Origin: Lepidostoma basale
Taxonomy: Eukaryota; Arthropoda; Insecta; Trichoptera; Lepidostomatidae
DNA length: 64,000 nt
Assembly (NCBI GenBank): GCA_022606425.2
Contig: JAHDVF020000192.1
Location: 372,001-436,000 of the forward strand
Direction: 5' to 3'
A program made the translations under genes and the position numbers. Under the pieces are notes generated by a model that worked only from the letters and a program-made list of their open reading frames with translations, was not told where the DNA came from and did no database searches. This document shows, piece after piece, positions 35,101 to 46,400 of the stretch. Position 1 is the first letter of the stretch. Each line of letters starts with the position of its first letter.

Positions 35101-38100
35101 CTCCGTATTTATTATTAACCTGGCAATTCCGCCCTGGGCATCTTCCCTCGCCCATAAAATCCTTAAAATATAGCGAGAGAAATCTTCGAGCTTCGGGAAA
35201 TGTTTTCTAAAAGGGTGCATTATTCTCCAGTCGGGAGGGCTACAATTGAACTATTCCATATTAAACAGATCATTTGCTTGAAAAGAGCCGTCGTCATTAG
35301 CCAGTTAAAAATATTTACGTTTATACACTCATAGAATCAAAAACATTCATGAAAAATTATTTCTCCGTGCTAGACCTAAAATCATATGCCATAGCGAACG
35401 CGGCTATCGATTTAGCGTATTAGGTTAAAATAGCATTTGTTACGAATCAACAACTTTATTAGTGGTCTAGAGCAGTGCTCTGCAATATTTTCTCACATAC
35501 GGCACACCTAAGTTCTTTCTAGAAATCCGCGGCACACCAAAAGCTAAAATTCGGTCTGGACATGGGCGTCAATCACCTTAGGAGACGTTTTTTTAGCTCA
35601 CCGGCGCCTTCCGGCTAGTAGAAATCAGCAGCGACGGTTTTTTTTTGCTCCTCCCGAAAGATCGAAGGACCAAATTTTCACGAATTCTACTGGCCGGAAG
35701 TCGCTGCAAAGTTAAAACATTTAGGTCGCACAACAACAGTGCCGCGGCACACCGGTTGCGGATCACTGGTCTAGAGGACAGAACTCTTAGCCCCTGATCT
35801 TATAGACTTGGGTTCAAGCTTGGACCATGAGAGGGCCATGGAGATAGCTTGATAAATACTTTTTTGTTAAAAAAATATTAACCAACTGATGGTATTTGTG
35901 CAATAAATAATCAGACTTGATGAAGCAGACACCATCGGTCTCCGAAGCGCCATAGGACACAGTATTCCCACAGCTTACCCGAAGCTGTTATAGGCGAATG
36001 GCGCCTTTCGTCAGCTTCGCTCATTCAATCCCTAGACCCGTCCCTCGTCCATGCGGGTCCTCTCCGAAGTGTCAGTCGCAGAAGCAACATTGTAGATAGT
36101 CAATTCAATAAAATAGTGTATTGTTTTCAACAGGTGTTCGCGGAGGCCAGCGTGCTTTTCTCGGTGGGCGGCAAGGTCTTCCAGGGGGAGCCCATCACTT
36201 ACACCTACAAGGAAGACCGCATCTTTGAGACCTCGCGGAACGTATCTTTCAAGCTGCACCACCGCATCGGCCGCTTTGTGCGCCTTCAGCTCTCCTTTGC
36301 CGCACGCTGGATCATGATCAGCGAGGTGGTCTTCGATTCTGGTGAGCCCAGTATATTTTATTTTTTAGGTCATTATTTATACTGTAACGAAATTAAATTT
36401 TACAAATAATCGATTTTATAATCATTGTACACAAAATCTGAGTGTTGACAAAACGCTTGGCTCCTGGTTCAGGGATTAATCCTTGACAAAACCCAATTCC
36501 TTCTTCATAATAACGAGTTTTTGTTTACGCTCGCTTCGGGGATTGAATAATACATTATAAAACCATTGGTGTATGGTGTATTATGCAAAGCGTGCAATGT
36601 CAGTTGCGAATATACTCGCATTCAGGAACTTAATAGTTTAAAGATTCTCACGAAAGATTTATTTTTGAGATGAAATATCTCCCAAGTAATTGAAATTATT
36701 AATATTCAGATTCTGATCTAATTCTAAAAATATTGATGAACTGTAAATATCTTTCAGATATAGCACACGGGAACTTCTCCGTTGAAACTGGGGTGGGAGC
36801 GCCGGCCCCGGCGGCGGGTGAGGACTCCACTGGCCGGCCCAGTCCGCCCATCTCAAAGGTCAAGGAGCAGGACTCGACCATGACTATCGTCTACGTCCTG
36901 GTTGCCGTGATTATATTCATATTCGTGCTGTTCGTGGTGATCTGCGTGGTCCGCGACCGGAGAAGAAAAAGCTTCGCTAGTCCACTCGCTTCCAAAGCCA
37001 CCTTTCCGACCGCGGCCCAGCACATGCCTCTGGGATCCGGAACCGTCGAGAAGAACAACATTCCCTACAGAATCGACGACATGGATGACTACAAGAGAGA
37101 CTCCCGCTGCGGGAACTCTGGGGACATGTCCACCTTGCCGGTCCCCCTGATCAAGAAGAACATGAATAACTTTAGAATGGACATCAACGACTATCGTGAG
37201 CCCTACCAAGCTCTGAGCACGGCCCCCTACTACAGTTATAGCTCGGTGATGATGGAGATGAGGGACATGGGTGATGATTCTAACGCCTGCACGTCTGGTT
37301 AGTGCAATCTTATTGTATTCTCTCTTCTAATGAAATGTAACATAATCAGTGAAGCATGTATATTTTAAGAACTGTGTAATTTTCCAGATGGTTCTAATTA
37401 TGACTATGCAGTACCTCAGATAGGAGCGCCACTCCTGCCCCTGGTTCCACCACCACCCCCGGCACCCATCTCCGACAGGGAGAGTCAGCACTCTGGACGC
37501 TCGCGTTCTATGACCAAGGTAATATTTCATAACTTACACTTCAACAAATGACAAATATTTAAATATTTTTGTAATAAAATCAATACAATGTTCATTATAT
37601 CAGTGGCGGTGGCGGGTAAACATAATATTGACCATTGATCACTAACTGCTGGCTAAACCCTACGTGATCGAGTTAGGAATACAGCAATCCGAGAAATCTG
37701 CGAGGTCGAAGATGTGGTCAGATGGGGACGTCAAAGACGGCGATACTGGCATCAACATGTAGAAAGAATGAGCTCAAATAGAATACCATACATAGCTCTC
37801 CATGGAACGCCAAACTGACAACGCCGACCAGGAAGACCGAGAAAGCTGGAGTTCAGCGTCTCAAAAGGACCCGCCTGAAATAACAGACCCCTGAGTCTAC
37901 CAAAAGTGAAGAAGAAGAAGAAGATCACTAAAAAAATAGCCTGTTACTTTTTTATGAAATATTATATATAAAGTTTTGATGTTGATTGCTGGAATCAGCT
38001 ATTCAAATGCTCACAACAAAATATAAAAAATATTTCTTTTGGTTTTCTTTCCAGTCTCCGGTGCAGTCCGAGACGCTAGCTTCACTTAAGCGAAGATTAG

Positions 38101-39923
38101 AACAAACAACGGTTCCCGAATTCCCGCGTCACCGTCTGCGGATGATGGAAAAACTTTCCGAAGGAGCATTTGGAACGGTAAGCGTCTTTTATCAATATTC
38201 AACTAACTAACTAACTAACCATCACGCTGTCTCCCCGAGAGGGAAGGCAGAAAGAATGGACTGCCACACTTTAATTGATGCGGCATTCCATCTTTCTCTT
38301 TTCACCCCGCGAGAGACACGGTGTGATAAGTTGCGAACCTCATCGCCACATAATTCAATATTCAATATTCATATTTTAATTCATATTCATATTTTAATTC
38401 ATATTCATATTCATAATTCAAATATTCATATAACTAAATATGAACCATCACCTTTCCAACAATGTTCCCATCAGACGTAAGAGGGATAGACATAAGAGCT
38501 AAACCTCCGTATACAAGAAAACCCAAGTCCATGTCCATTTTCTAACTGTACATTAGATGAAATCTTTGGTAACTGGTTACTATTTGCAAAATAAAATGAA
38601 AGTCCAGACGATGCATAATTTCTAAAATGTATTGTTATTTCCAGTTATATGTAGCAGAAGCTGAAGGGATCCCTGAATATGGAACCAACAATTGCCACGC
38701 AAAGCGTTTAGTTGCTGTTAAATTTTTAACTCAAGAAGCATCTGAAAAACAAAGGTATGTTATTTCTTCACTCTATTTTCTTCTTTTGGTTTAAAAAATT
38801 CACTACATAATAATATAAAACATTCGTAAACTTTTTCAGTAGATTAATAAAATAATTGTTTTATAGGGAACAATTCTCTCGTGATATTCGCATCCTGGCG
38901 GCACTGGAAGATGAGAAGGTGGCACGAGTGCTGGGAATGTGCAGGCGCGGGGAGCCCTCCGAGCCCATGGCAGTGGTGATGGAGTATTTGGAACATGGAG
39001 ACCTGCGCCAGTTCCTGTTGACGCGCAACCTTGACCAGGCCATGCTGCTCTATCTCGCTGAGCAAGTAGCCGCCGGCATGATGTATCTTGAATCGCAAAA
39101 ATTTATCCACCGTGACCTCGCTGCCAGGTATATATTACTTATTTCTATGAAAATGTATTAGATTTTCTCAAACTTTCTTGGTCAGCTCAATCCACAAATG
39201 CTAGAGAAGCTTTTTCCTGGATTTATATTTGATGAAATATTTATACATACATAATTTTTATTCATTTTAGTACTTTCTTTGGAGTCAAACGTTATACAAG
39301 TTATTGCTTTCTAGTTATGCCATACATCAACAGCTGATTTTTTTTATATAAATTACTTTTGATATTAACCATGTCCTCATCAAGGCAAAAAGATAAAAAA
39401 AAATTGGCCTGCAGAGATAATTATTGAAATATATATAATATAAGAATATCCATTGCTATTCTAACTGATTTTATTTTTCCACAGAAATTGCCTTATGGGA
39501 AAAGGTTATCAAGTGAAGATATCTGACTTCGGGACAGAGAGTGAGCTGTACGCCGCAGACTACTATAAGGTGGATGGGAATATACCTATCCCGATTCGCT
39601 GGATGGCTTGGGAATCTGTATTCCTGTGCAAGTACACATCCAAGACTGATGTTTGGGCCTTTGCGGTGACCCTGGATGAAATCCTAAAATCTTGCCGGCA
39701 ATCCCCATATGAGCATATGACAGATCCCAAAGTCCTAGAGAACCTCGCCCACCTCAGGTGGGACGACGGACTCTTCAGACCGCTGGTGCGCTCCCCCCAC
39801 TGTCCTCGGGACATCTACAACTTGATGGAAGAATGCTGGAAGAGAGACGAAAGAGATCGTCCAGCCTTTTCAGATATTCACTTATTCCTCCAGAGAAAAA
39901 AAATATTCTATCCACAAGCGTGA
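32162..39923 (+). CDS. Ddr: Discoidin domain receptor tyrosine kinase (DDR), 3' nine exons, 5' partial
   Basis: Receptor tyrosine kinase of the collagen-binding DDR family, at the plasma membrane. Exons with GT-AG borders: 32162-32309, 34190-34479, 36134-36341, 36758-37297, 37388-37518, 38055-38177, 38645-38754, 38867-39127, 39485-39923 (stop). Phases join to 750 codons including the stop. Exons 1-2 carry the discoidin C-terminus (ACMRVEIYGCYRN) and the start of the discoidin-like domain (VGWRND, FEFD, HIFCNN). A transmembrane helix (TIVYVLVAVIIFIFVLF) lies near residues 260-282. The juxtamembrane region has a proline run (PLVPPPPPAP) and a YDYAVP tyrosine. The kinase domain is near residues 465-745: VAVK lysine, HRDLAARN catalytic loop, DFG, activation-loop YYK, RWMAWES and DVWAF. 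The glycine loop reads SEGAFG, with serine for the first glycine. The N-terminal half of the discoidin domain, signal peptide and start codon are missing, presumably upstream of the window. Confidence 0.95.
32338..32500 (-). pseudogene. RTE-like LINE tail in the DDR intron
   Basis: The - strand reads RQTWKQMEEAFVQEWTGAG, then an ATG/TGA trinucleotide tail (CATCATCATCATCAG on the + strand). This is the C-terminal end of a LINE-E-type protein. Confidence 0.65.
32505..32770 (+). mobile_element. F1 interior fragment in the DDR intron
   Basis: Closely matches the F1 interior at 11650-11890: ATCTCAATAGAGACGAAGAT, GTCATTGGTTGGGTTAAGCG and CACATGTCAGTTTCAAT. The inverted ends are missing. Confidence 0.7.
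33020..33360 (-). pseudogene. LINE-A-like remnant in the DDR intron
   Basis: The 3' end (CATAACGCCGTTTCGCCGGA on the + strand) runs into complements of the part encoding GRMEKDIGR, GAGNKINGALKVITAN and the conserved HNGVLVP block. Confidence 0.75.
33665..34065 (-). pseudogene. LINE-E (RTE-like) reverse transcriptase C-terminus in the DDR intron
   Basis: One open frame: MTYGTEMWTLTKGLVYRFKV, LRDRFRNELALRMGGLKWRW, RVLEWRPRTKFRRVGRPPAR, WTDDLKRIAGHGW and GEVYIQQW. It ends in an ATC trinucleotide tail at 33673-33686. Well preserved and probably fairly young, but lacks the polymerase core. Confidence 0.87.
34790..34925 (+). pseudogene. LINE-A 3' end in the DDR intron
   Basis: AATCGACGCGCGTGCATGAC and CCTTCGGGGAGACGGCGTGA mark the tail. 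Decayed. Confidence 0.7.
34930..35220. other. GC-balanced unique island in the DDR intron
   Basis: Unique-looking segment of balanced composition between transposon fragments; no protein domain was seen on either strand. Candidate intronic regulatory DNA. Confidence 0.3.
35461..35830 (+). repeat. SINE S1 copy split by hAT H4
   Basis: Left part AGTGGTCTAGAG (35461-35472) and right part GTCTAGAGGACAGAACTC to GGGTTCAAGCTTGGACCATG flank the MITE at 35473-35768. Confidence 0.7.
35473..35768. mobile_element. hAT-type MITE H4 with 8-bp target duplication, inserted in a SINE
   Basis: 296 bp. Left end CAGTGCTCTGCAATATTTTC; right end, read inward, CAGTGATCCGCAACCGGTG. The duplication GTCTAGAG (35465-35472 and 35769-35776) lies within the A-box region of a SINE S1 copy whose two parts flank the element. 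No coding capacity. Confidence 0.9.
36445..36560 (+). repeat. SINE S1 remnant in the DDR intron
   Basis: ACGCTTGGCTCCTGGTTCAG and CCCAATTCCTTCTTCATAAT match the S1 copies at 866 and 31638. The head is degraded. Confidence 0.55.
37650..37925 (+). pseudogene. LINE-G tail in the DDR intron
   Basis: The frame reads REICEVEDVVRWGRQRRRYW, then HVERMSSNRIPYIALHGTPN and RRPGRPRKLE, and ends in a GAA tail. The - strand relative is at 58510-58925. Confidence 0.7.
38205..38350 (-). repeat. SINE-like foldback, family P, in the DDR intron
   Basis: Begins AACTAACTAACTAACCATCA on the + strand and closes with CGCGAGAGACACGGTGTGAT and GCGAACCTCATCGCCAC. It sits in the intron after the glycine-loop exon. Confidence 0.8.
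38351..38425. repeat. AT-rich simple repeat of ATTCATATT units
   Basis: About 70 bases of ATTCAATATT/ATTCATATTTTA units between two transposon fragments in the DDR intron. Confidence 0.7.
38430..38525 (+). pseudogene. LINE-F 3' fragment in the DDR intron
   Basis: ACCTTTCCAACAATGTTCCC, then CAGACGTAAGAGGGATAGA and AAGAGCTAAACCTC match the LINE-F-derived block inside the H1 hAT-type elements. Confidence 0.6.
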
Positions 39924-42900
39924 CAGTGTGAAAATGGAAGTGCGTGTCACTTTGTTTGGGATCGGATGAAGAGTCACAAATCGGTTTACGTGTAGATCTT
40001 GATGATGATCACCTCAGCACTTCTTCGGTTTTGACTTGGTTAAATTTGCACCTACTGCAGGGTTAGGTTGGACAATACAAGTTACAATATTTTTGAGTTG
40101 CTCGAATATCATGAATGTTGTGTTTACTATAACCCATAAATTATTAATGATACTTACATACACTTAAGTATAATAAAGTAGATATATAGGAACCCAAGAA
40201 AGACAATCATTTTCTTGATTTCTGATATCCCATATTTTTAAATTATACAGTAAAATTTATTCTTCTTGCATTTAATATAAGTGATACTAAAGACACTTTT
40301 CCCAGATCATGTATTTATATATTCCTGAATTACAAATTGCGTTTATTGAACCAATCACCATTGTTATCTTGTACCTATTTGTTAAAGTTACATTTCTCTC
40401 CAAAACACCGTAAATGGACTGAAAGACAAAAATTCTTACAAACAACGAACTAAGCCCTGAAAATAATTAAAATCTTTAGAAAAAATGACTAGTTTTATTG
40501 ATTCAATAACTAATTTATTAAATAGTGTTGCAAATCAAAAGAGTTGCAAATGCGAACACTTATAATTGCAAAATTTTACTTTGAAGTGACTTTGTATCCA
40601 ACGCTGTCAGATATAATGTCTGATTCATATCCTTTAAAATGTGCGAAAATAGTCTTATTTCATTTGCATGATACATTATTTTATACAATATAAACATGTA
40701 AATATGTCATAATGGATGTAGTATTTTTTTTAAATTTATTATCAAATAAATCGGTTTGTAAAAATTAAGTTATATTTGTGATCCAATGGCAAATTCTTGT
40801 ACTAAATTCATATTCATACTACCATACCAGTTATTTTTTTACTGTTATATGCCATAAAAAAATCTCACCTAACCCTGTATCTGGATATAGATGTAAAATA
40901 TTATTATTTTTGAAGGCTATCACCATTTTATTAGATTAGGTATAAAATAAAACATATTCTTTTGTACAGTAATTGAACTTTTTTTATCTTATTATGTGTA
41001 CCAAATTTATTAATATATTTGTAAAATATTAAAATGAATGTTCTAATGGGTTAGTTATAAACTTGTGTTACATATTAAAGTATCAATTGATGGCTTCTCA
41101 TTATAAAATGTTCGTAACTTGAAACAAATTATCAACAGCGCATTACGTTTTCAATTAAATAATTAAGAGGACGAATTTGTATTTTTTGTTGTTTATATTT
41201 GGGAAAAGGGATAAAGCGGTACAAACATATTTGTACATTATAATGAAATAGAAGACAATATTAATTCATAGATACCTAAATAATTATTATATCGTAGGTA
41301 ATAACTACTAAACAGGTTGACCGCACGGTGGCATATGCATGCCACGCACCAAATTATAGTATCTAGAGCATATTTTCCAAAATTTGGTTGCCTCACAACT
41401 GTATTTGTATGGAAATGAGGTAAAACAATGACAAATGGCTGTCTGCTTCGTTCATGTAATGCATATTATGGTTAAAGGGATCAATAATCACATTACAGAG
41501 CCGCTTTTAGTGTTTTAAACGATGTATGGAATAATTCCACATATTATTATGTAAAATATACACGTATGAAAGCGCATAGATCACGCCCCTCTCACGAGAT
41601 CATTTTAAATATCACGATTTGGAGTATTGCTATCACCACTTGGATCCAAACAAGTCACCTGCGAGTGGTTTTAGTGTGGTTCTGTTTCCACCTCAATGGT
41701 CCCTTGTGTACAGACCTCTTAGCTTCTAGGAACTCCAAGATAGATCATAAAACTGCCTTCTATTGTTGATAAATTAATTATATTTCTTTTAACTTTAATC
41801 GAATAACTATTGTGATATTTATTTACGTTGACATAACTATTAAATAAATTATTGTTCAATTACAGAAATATTTATTGGAGTACGCGTGTTAACCGATAAG
41901 AACTTTGTACTAATACGTTACCCTAGTTTTGGATGATTTCATTTCAAACAATATTCTTATCGAATAACATCACTATACCAAACTTTAAGACTATTGTAAA
42001 TATGCATACGTAGGAATGTGCATTCATTGTAAATAGATTTAAATATGTCTGTTTTAGTTGTAAGTGTATGGATAACAATTATTATAAACAATAGGTTATC
42101 GTGTAATTACTGGAATAAGTTATTAGCAGATAGGACACTAAGTACTTGTTCACGCAACGACCCGCTGCACTGCACCTCCAGCCCACACGAGTTACTAGCA
42201 ACACACGACAGTTAGCACATTCCGGATGGTGTTCAAATAGACATGTACAAACCTTTGGCATCGAGTATCAAGGAAATTCAGAGTTATTGTAAATATTTTT
42301 AATAATGCGAAACAATTTTGGAAAATCTTTGTGGACAATAGGGTTAATTTCTAAACTCTTAAGAGTACGGTTAATATAAAAAATATACATAGCACATAGA
42401 GGCTAGTCATAGTGTTAAATTTTGTATCGTACAGAATCACAGTATTCGGTTATTTTAATCTACCCTGACCATCCTACTCTGGCAGTGGAGAGGGTCGTTT
42501 ATACATACACCACCAGCCGATCAGAGAAGTGCTGATGGCTGTGTGCTAACTTTTGTGTAATTCTGTTATTTCTATATGTGCACCGAGTCGGATCTTCGTC
42601 ACAGGTGACAAGGTCGACATCATCTCTCTTCTACGGGTTAATAGACCGATTCCACAATCAATGTTGATCCGCGGCCATCAATTAATCCTCCAAGTCTGAA
42701 CACTTTTATAAGTAACGGTTGATAAGTGATGGGATCTGTATATAGTGTGAAGTGTTATTATTAAAATATCACCATTCAGATGAACGCAGGTCATTACTGA
42801 ATCGTAAAATTGATGACACATATCGATTTTTTTTTAATAATTACTTTATTACGAAATATGTATAATACACACATACATATTATATAGATAAATAGAATTG

Positions 42901-43460
42901 GTAGTAATTCTTTATGTAGTTTTTTTTTTAATGTACTATGAACAATTTTGTATTAATAAACCTACTGCTTTTGAAACATTGTTTTTATTATAATTTTGAT
43001 ACCCCACTAACACAATACACTAGGGTAGAAAATATTAATGAATAAACCTTGTTGGTTTCATGCAGTTCTACCAACTTCTTGTAATTGTTGGCCTATATAT
43101 AACTATATATACCTTGGACGGATGTTGAATGACTTGGAAGTCATATTTGGTAATTTAAAGGACACATTGCTTTTAATAAATTGTAATTGGAGGAAAGATG
43201 TACAGAATGAAAAATGTCTTGGATTAGAACATTTTTAATTAATAATCTTAAAGGCGGTGGAGGAACTATTTTCACCATTAGAGATCTAACAACACACAAA
43301 AAGAAATACATCATACAACCTCAATTACATATATAATTAGTCTCGTTTACTTTGTACTGATGTTTTAAGAGTTCTTCCATCATCTAAAATGTGAGCTTAA
43401 ATTTAAATAAAGAAGGTTCCTCTGCCCTGGCAGGCATTTAAAAACCTATTATATATATAT
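39924..43460. other. Convergent intergenic interval, probable long 3' UTRs of DDR and IFT122
   Basis: About 3.5 kb between the two stop codons with no recognisable LINE, SINE or DNA transposon, in contrast to the surrounding DNA. On the + strand, AATAAA signals occur at 40172, 40946 and 42955; the last is followed by T-rich sequence and could end a roughly 3 kb DDR 3' UTR. Four Pumilio-type TGTAAATA motifs lie at 40697, 41995, 42028 and 42288. On the - strand a TTTATT near 42984 is a possible distal IFT122 signal. The actual transcript ends cannot be read from sequence. Confidence 0.5.
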
Positions 43461-46400
43461 TTATAAGGATAGAGATTGTTCCGCAGATCTTGGTGTATTC
43501 TTGGGAGAAGTAACAGATTGAGCAGCGTTGATCCCACTCTCAGACACCGTAGAACGGCAAAATGCACAGCATCCTTTTGTTATCATCTGCATTTCTAGGT
43601 CATCAATGTAGAAAAACTGAAATAATATATATTTTTAAATAGTTATATACCGATAATGGCAAATAATGACTCGTACAATATACTCATTGAGACGCATAAT
43701 ATTTGTGTTTGTGACTTTTAAATATTTTTTTAATAATGGTATAAAATTGCTTTTCTCAATACATACACAAGGTGTGTCGCTGCTTTAATATACACAAGAT
43801 AAAGGGATGCATTTTCACTGGACTTAGCAATCCACTGGTGTTTCGCTGTATCAGTTGTTTAAAATATGATTTTGAATAGTCGATTGTGAAAAGTATCCAT
43901 CAGTTTTAAAAAATGTATATCATGAATTATTCCCATTGCTTCTCAATGTTACCAAATACTTTTGCCTATTCTAATTTGTTATCCCAAATATTTGTAAAGT
44001 AAGTATGGATTAACATGTCCTGTGCATTGAACACGCCTCCCGTGTCCATGCAAAAATATTTAGTATGGGGACGCACCTTGTGACAGTGTGGACAAGCCTG
44101 CACTTGCAGGTCGGGCATGATGTTCCGGTACAGCAGAGGATGCAGCGGGCTCGGGCGGCGCAGTAGTAGCACGGCACCCGGTGCCATGGCCCTCAGCTCC
44201 TCCCGTGAGCACACCACCATCCCATCCTTATCCTCCTATCCACAAATACAAATTATTTCACCATTAATTGTTTTGATAATGATGATAATTTTTTTAATGA
44301 CATTTTCGTGATAGATTCACTTTAAGGGTGCTCTTCGTCGGGAAAGTTTTTCTTAAATATGAAGGTTTGAAGATAAATCCTGATGCCGCCGGTCCCACGA
44401 TGCCAAAAGCACGATCGGCAAAATTTAAAGCTCCTTGGTGCCTTGAGACAAGAAGTTTATTTATAGATTCTTCTCTTGCAAATCGCAGCGTAGATTGCTG
44501 AAGGATCAGTTCAATGAGCTTGCAAAGGTTTGTGAGGTAGTGAGGTGCTTGTCCATATAGGCTTTGTGGACAAGTAGACATAGTTTTTACTCAATTCCCT
44601 CAGGTAACTTTAACCAGTGAAGTTCGTAGAGCATTAGGTTATGTGAGTGAATTTCGGTGTATCTAAAATTAAATGCGTCAAGTATAGATTGATCATTATA
44701 GATTGAAATCTATCCAGTTGCTTTTGAGTTGTCTGTCATACAGTGAGTTGCAGTAGACAATATGTAAGTGTGTGTCTACAATTCAATAGAAATATAATTT
44801 TACATCCATATATTTTAATATGAAGAACACTTCACCATACTACCCATTGAATAAAAAAAATCATTGGTTACATAGTAAAGATTTCCACTAGGAAAAATAT
44901 TGGCACTAGCACGATATCATCAAAAAGTTTTGTTTTTGTGGCTTTAGGAGGAGTAATTATTAATTTCTTAATGTATTATTTCGTATATTGTAATGCAAAC
45001 AATTTTTAATAATATTTTACCTCATACGGTTTTTTCGCGAAGGTGTCTTCAAAATTCGCAGAAGAGTTAACTTGAAAAACCTCGGTGCTCTCTTTAATAT
45101 AGTCAGGTTCATGTGAAGAAGGCACCGATTCTATCAACTGGATGGCTTCTTCCATCGATATACCTTCCTCTGGAGTGAAGGCGACAAGAGGCAGAGATTC
45201 TGAAATTTCACATGTACTAACATAACAATAAAAAACATTCACTAATGATGAAGGTAACTGATCAATATGAATGATGTTGATAGTTTGAATGAATAAACAA
45301 TAATGAAATTGAAATAAAGTATAATACTTTTAAAAATAACATTCAATTTAAATGAACTTTTTATTTTAGTTTCAATATTAGAAATTGGTTTCCAGTGAGG
45401 TTTATTATTATTAAGTTTAACATCTTTGCTAGTTCTTGGGATGTTACTTGGGCCTTTTAAATGTGGTAGACTGTTCCTTTCCACATTTGTAACAGAACTT
45501 ATTTAATTTAATATAACTTATTTGTATAACAAGCCAATAACATTTGGTATGTTTTGGTTACCGAAGGTGAGGTGGGAGTAGAAAGCAGTGTGGTGGCAGT
45601 GCTGGCAACGTGTGGACAGCAGAGGCAGACGGTGTGAGCACCGGTAGCACAGGGGCGAGAGTGCCCCTCCATCACTGTACGGGCCTGCCCATGATACCAA
45701 AGTCAGTACCTCCACACTCTCCTGGTAAAAAAACACATACATATTTTGAATCAATTGAGAACTTCAAATTAAATGCATATATTTGATATGTGGATGCAAG
45801 CCTCGGTGAATTTGATGAATAGTATATCAGGAAAGAACAGTGTGGCAGTGCATTCTTTCCGCTTACGTCTTAAGGGAAAATGAGTGATGGTTAGTTAGTT
45901 TTTATAAATAGCAATAAGAAATGGCGCAATCATCACAAACTGTGAAAATATTGAGTGCTTAAATAGCAAACAAAAGATTGTGATAATATTGAATGCATAA
46001 ATGGCAAGGATTATTCACACTTGGACTTAAATGCAGCAGTTCTAAACAAGGATATTGTGCTGCAACTGAACTATTCTCAAATGTTTTTAGTCAGGATTTT
46101 TTTGTTCTCCCGATGCTTTGTTTTCCTTCATTGTACCTTAGATAAAAAGTTGCAGCACTTCGTATTTATTATTCCTCATAACATGCCTGAAGTATTCGAG
46201 TTTCCTGCGCTTTATGGTCATGGTAATTTATTTTTCTTTCGTCATTCACTCAGTACTTCCTCGATCACCACTAGAATAAGATGGGTAGCATGTAACATTG
46301 AACTATTCTCATTCGCAATTAAATATGTAAGTCTCTGATTCATAACAACATGTCATCTCTCTTGTTTTTATATCCTGAGTATTCCCATTCATTGTTCAGC

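Noticed and set aside
36733..36757. A separate start codon for a short membrane protein at 36733
   Set aside because: The frame is the DDR transmembrane exon; bases before 36758 are intron ending in a clear TTTCAG acceptor.
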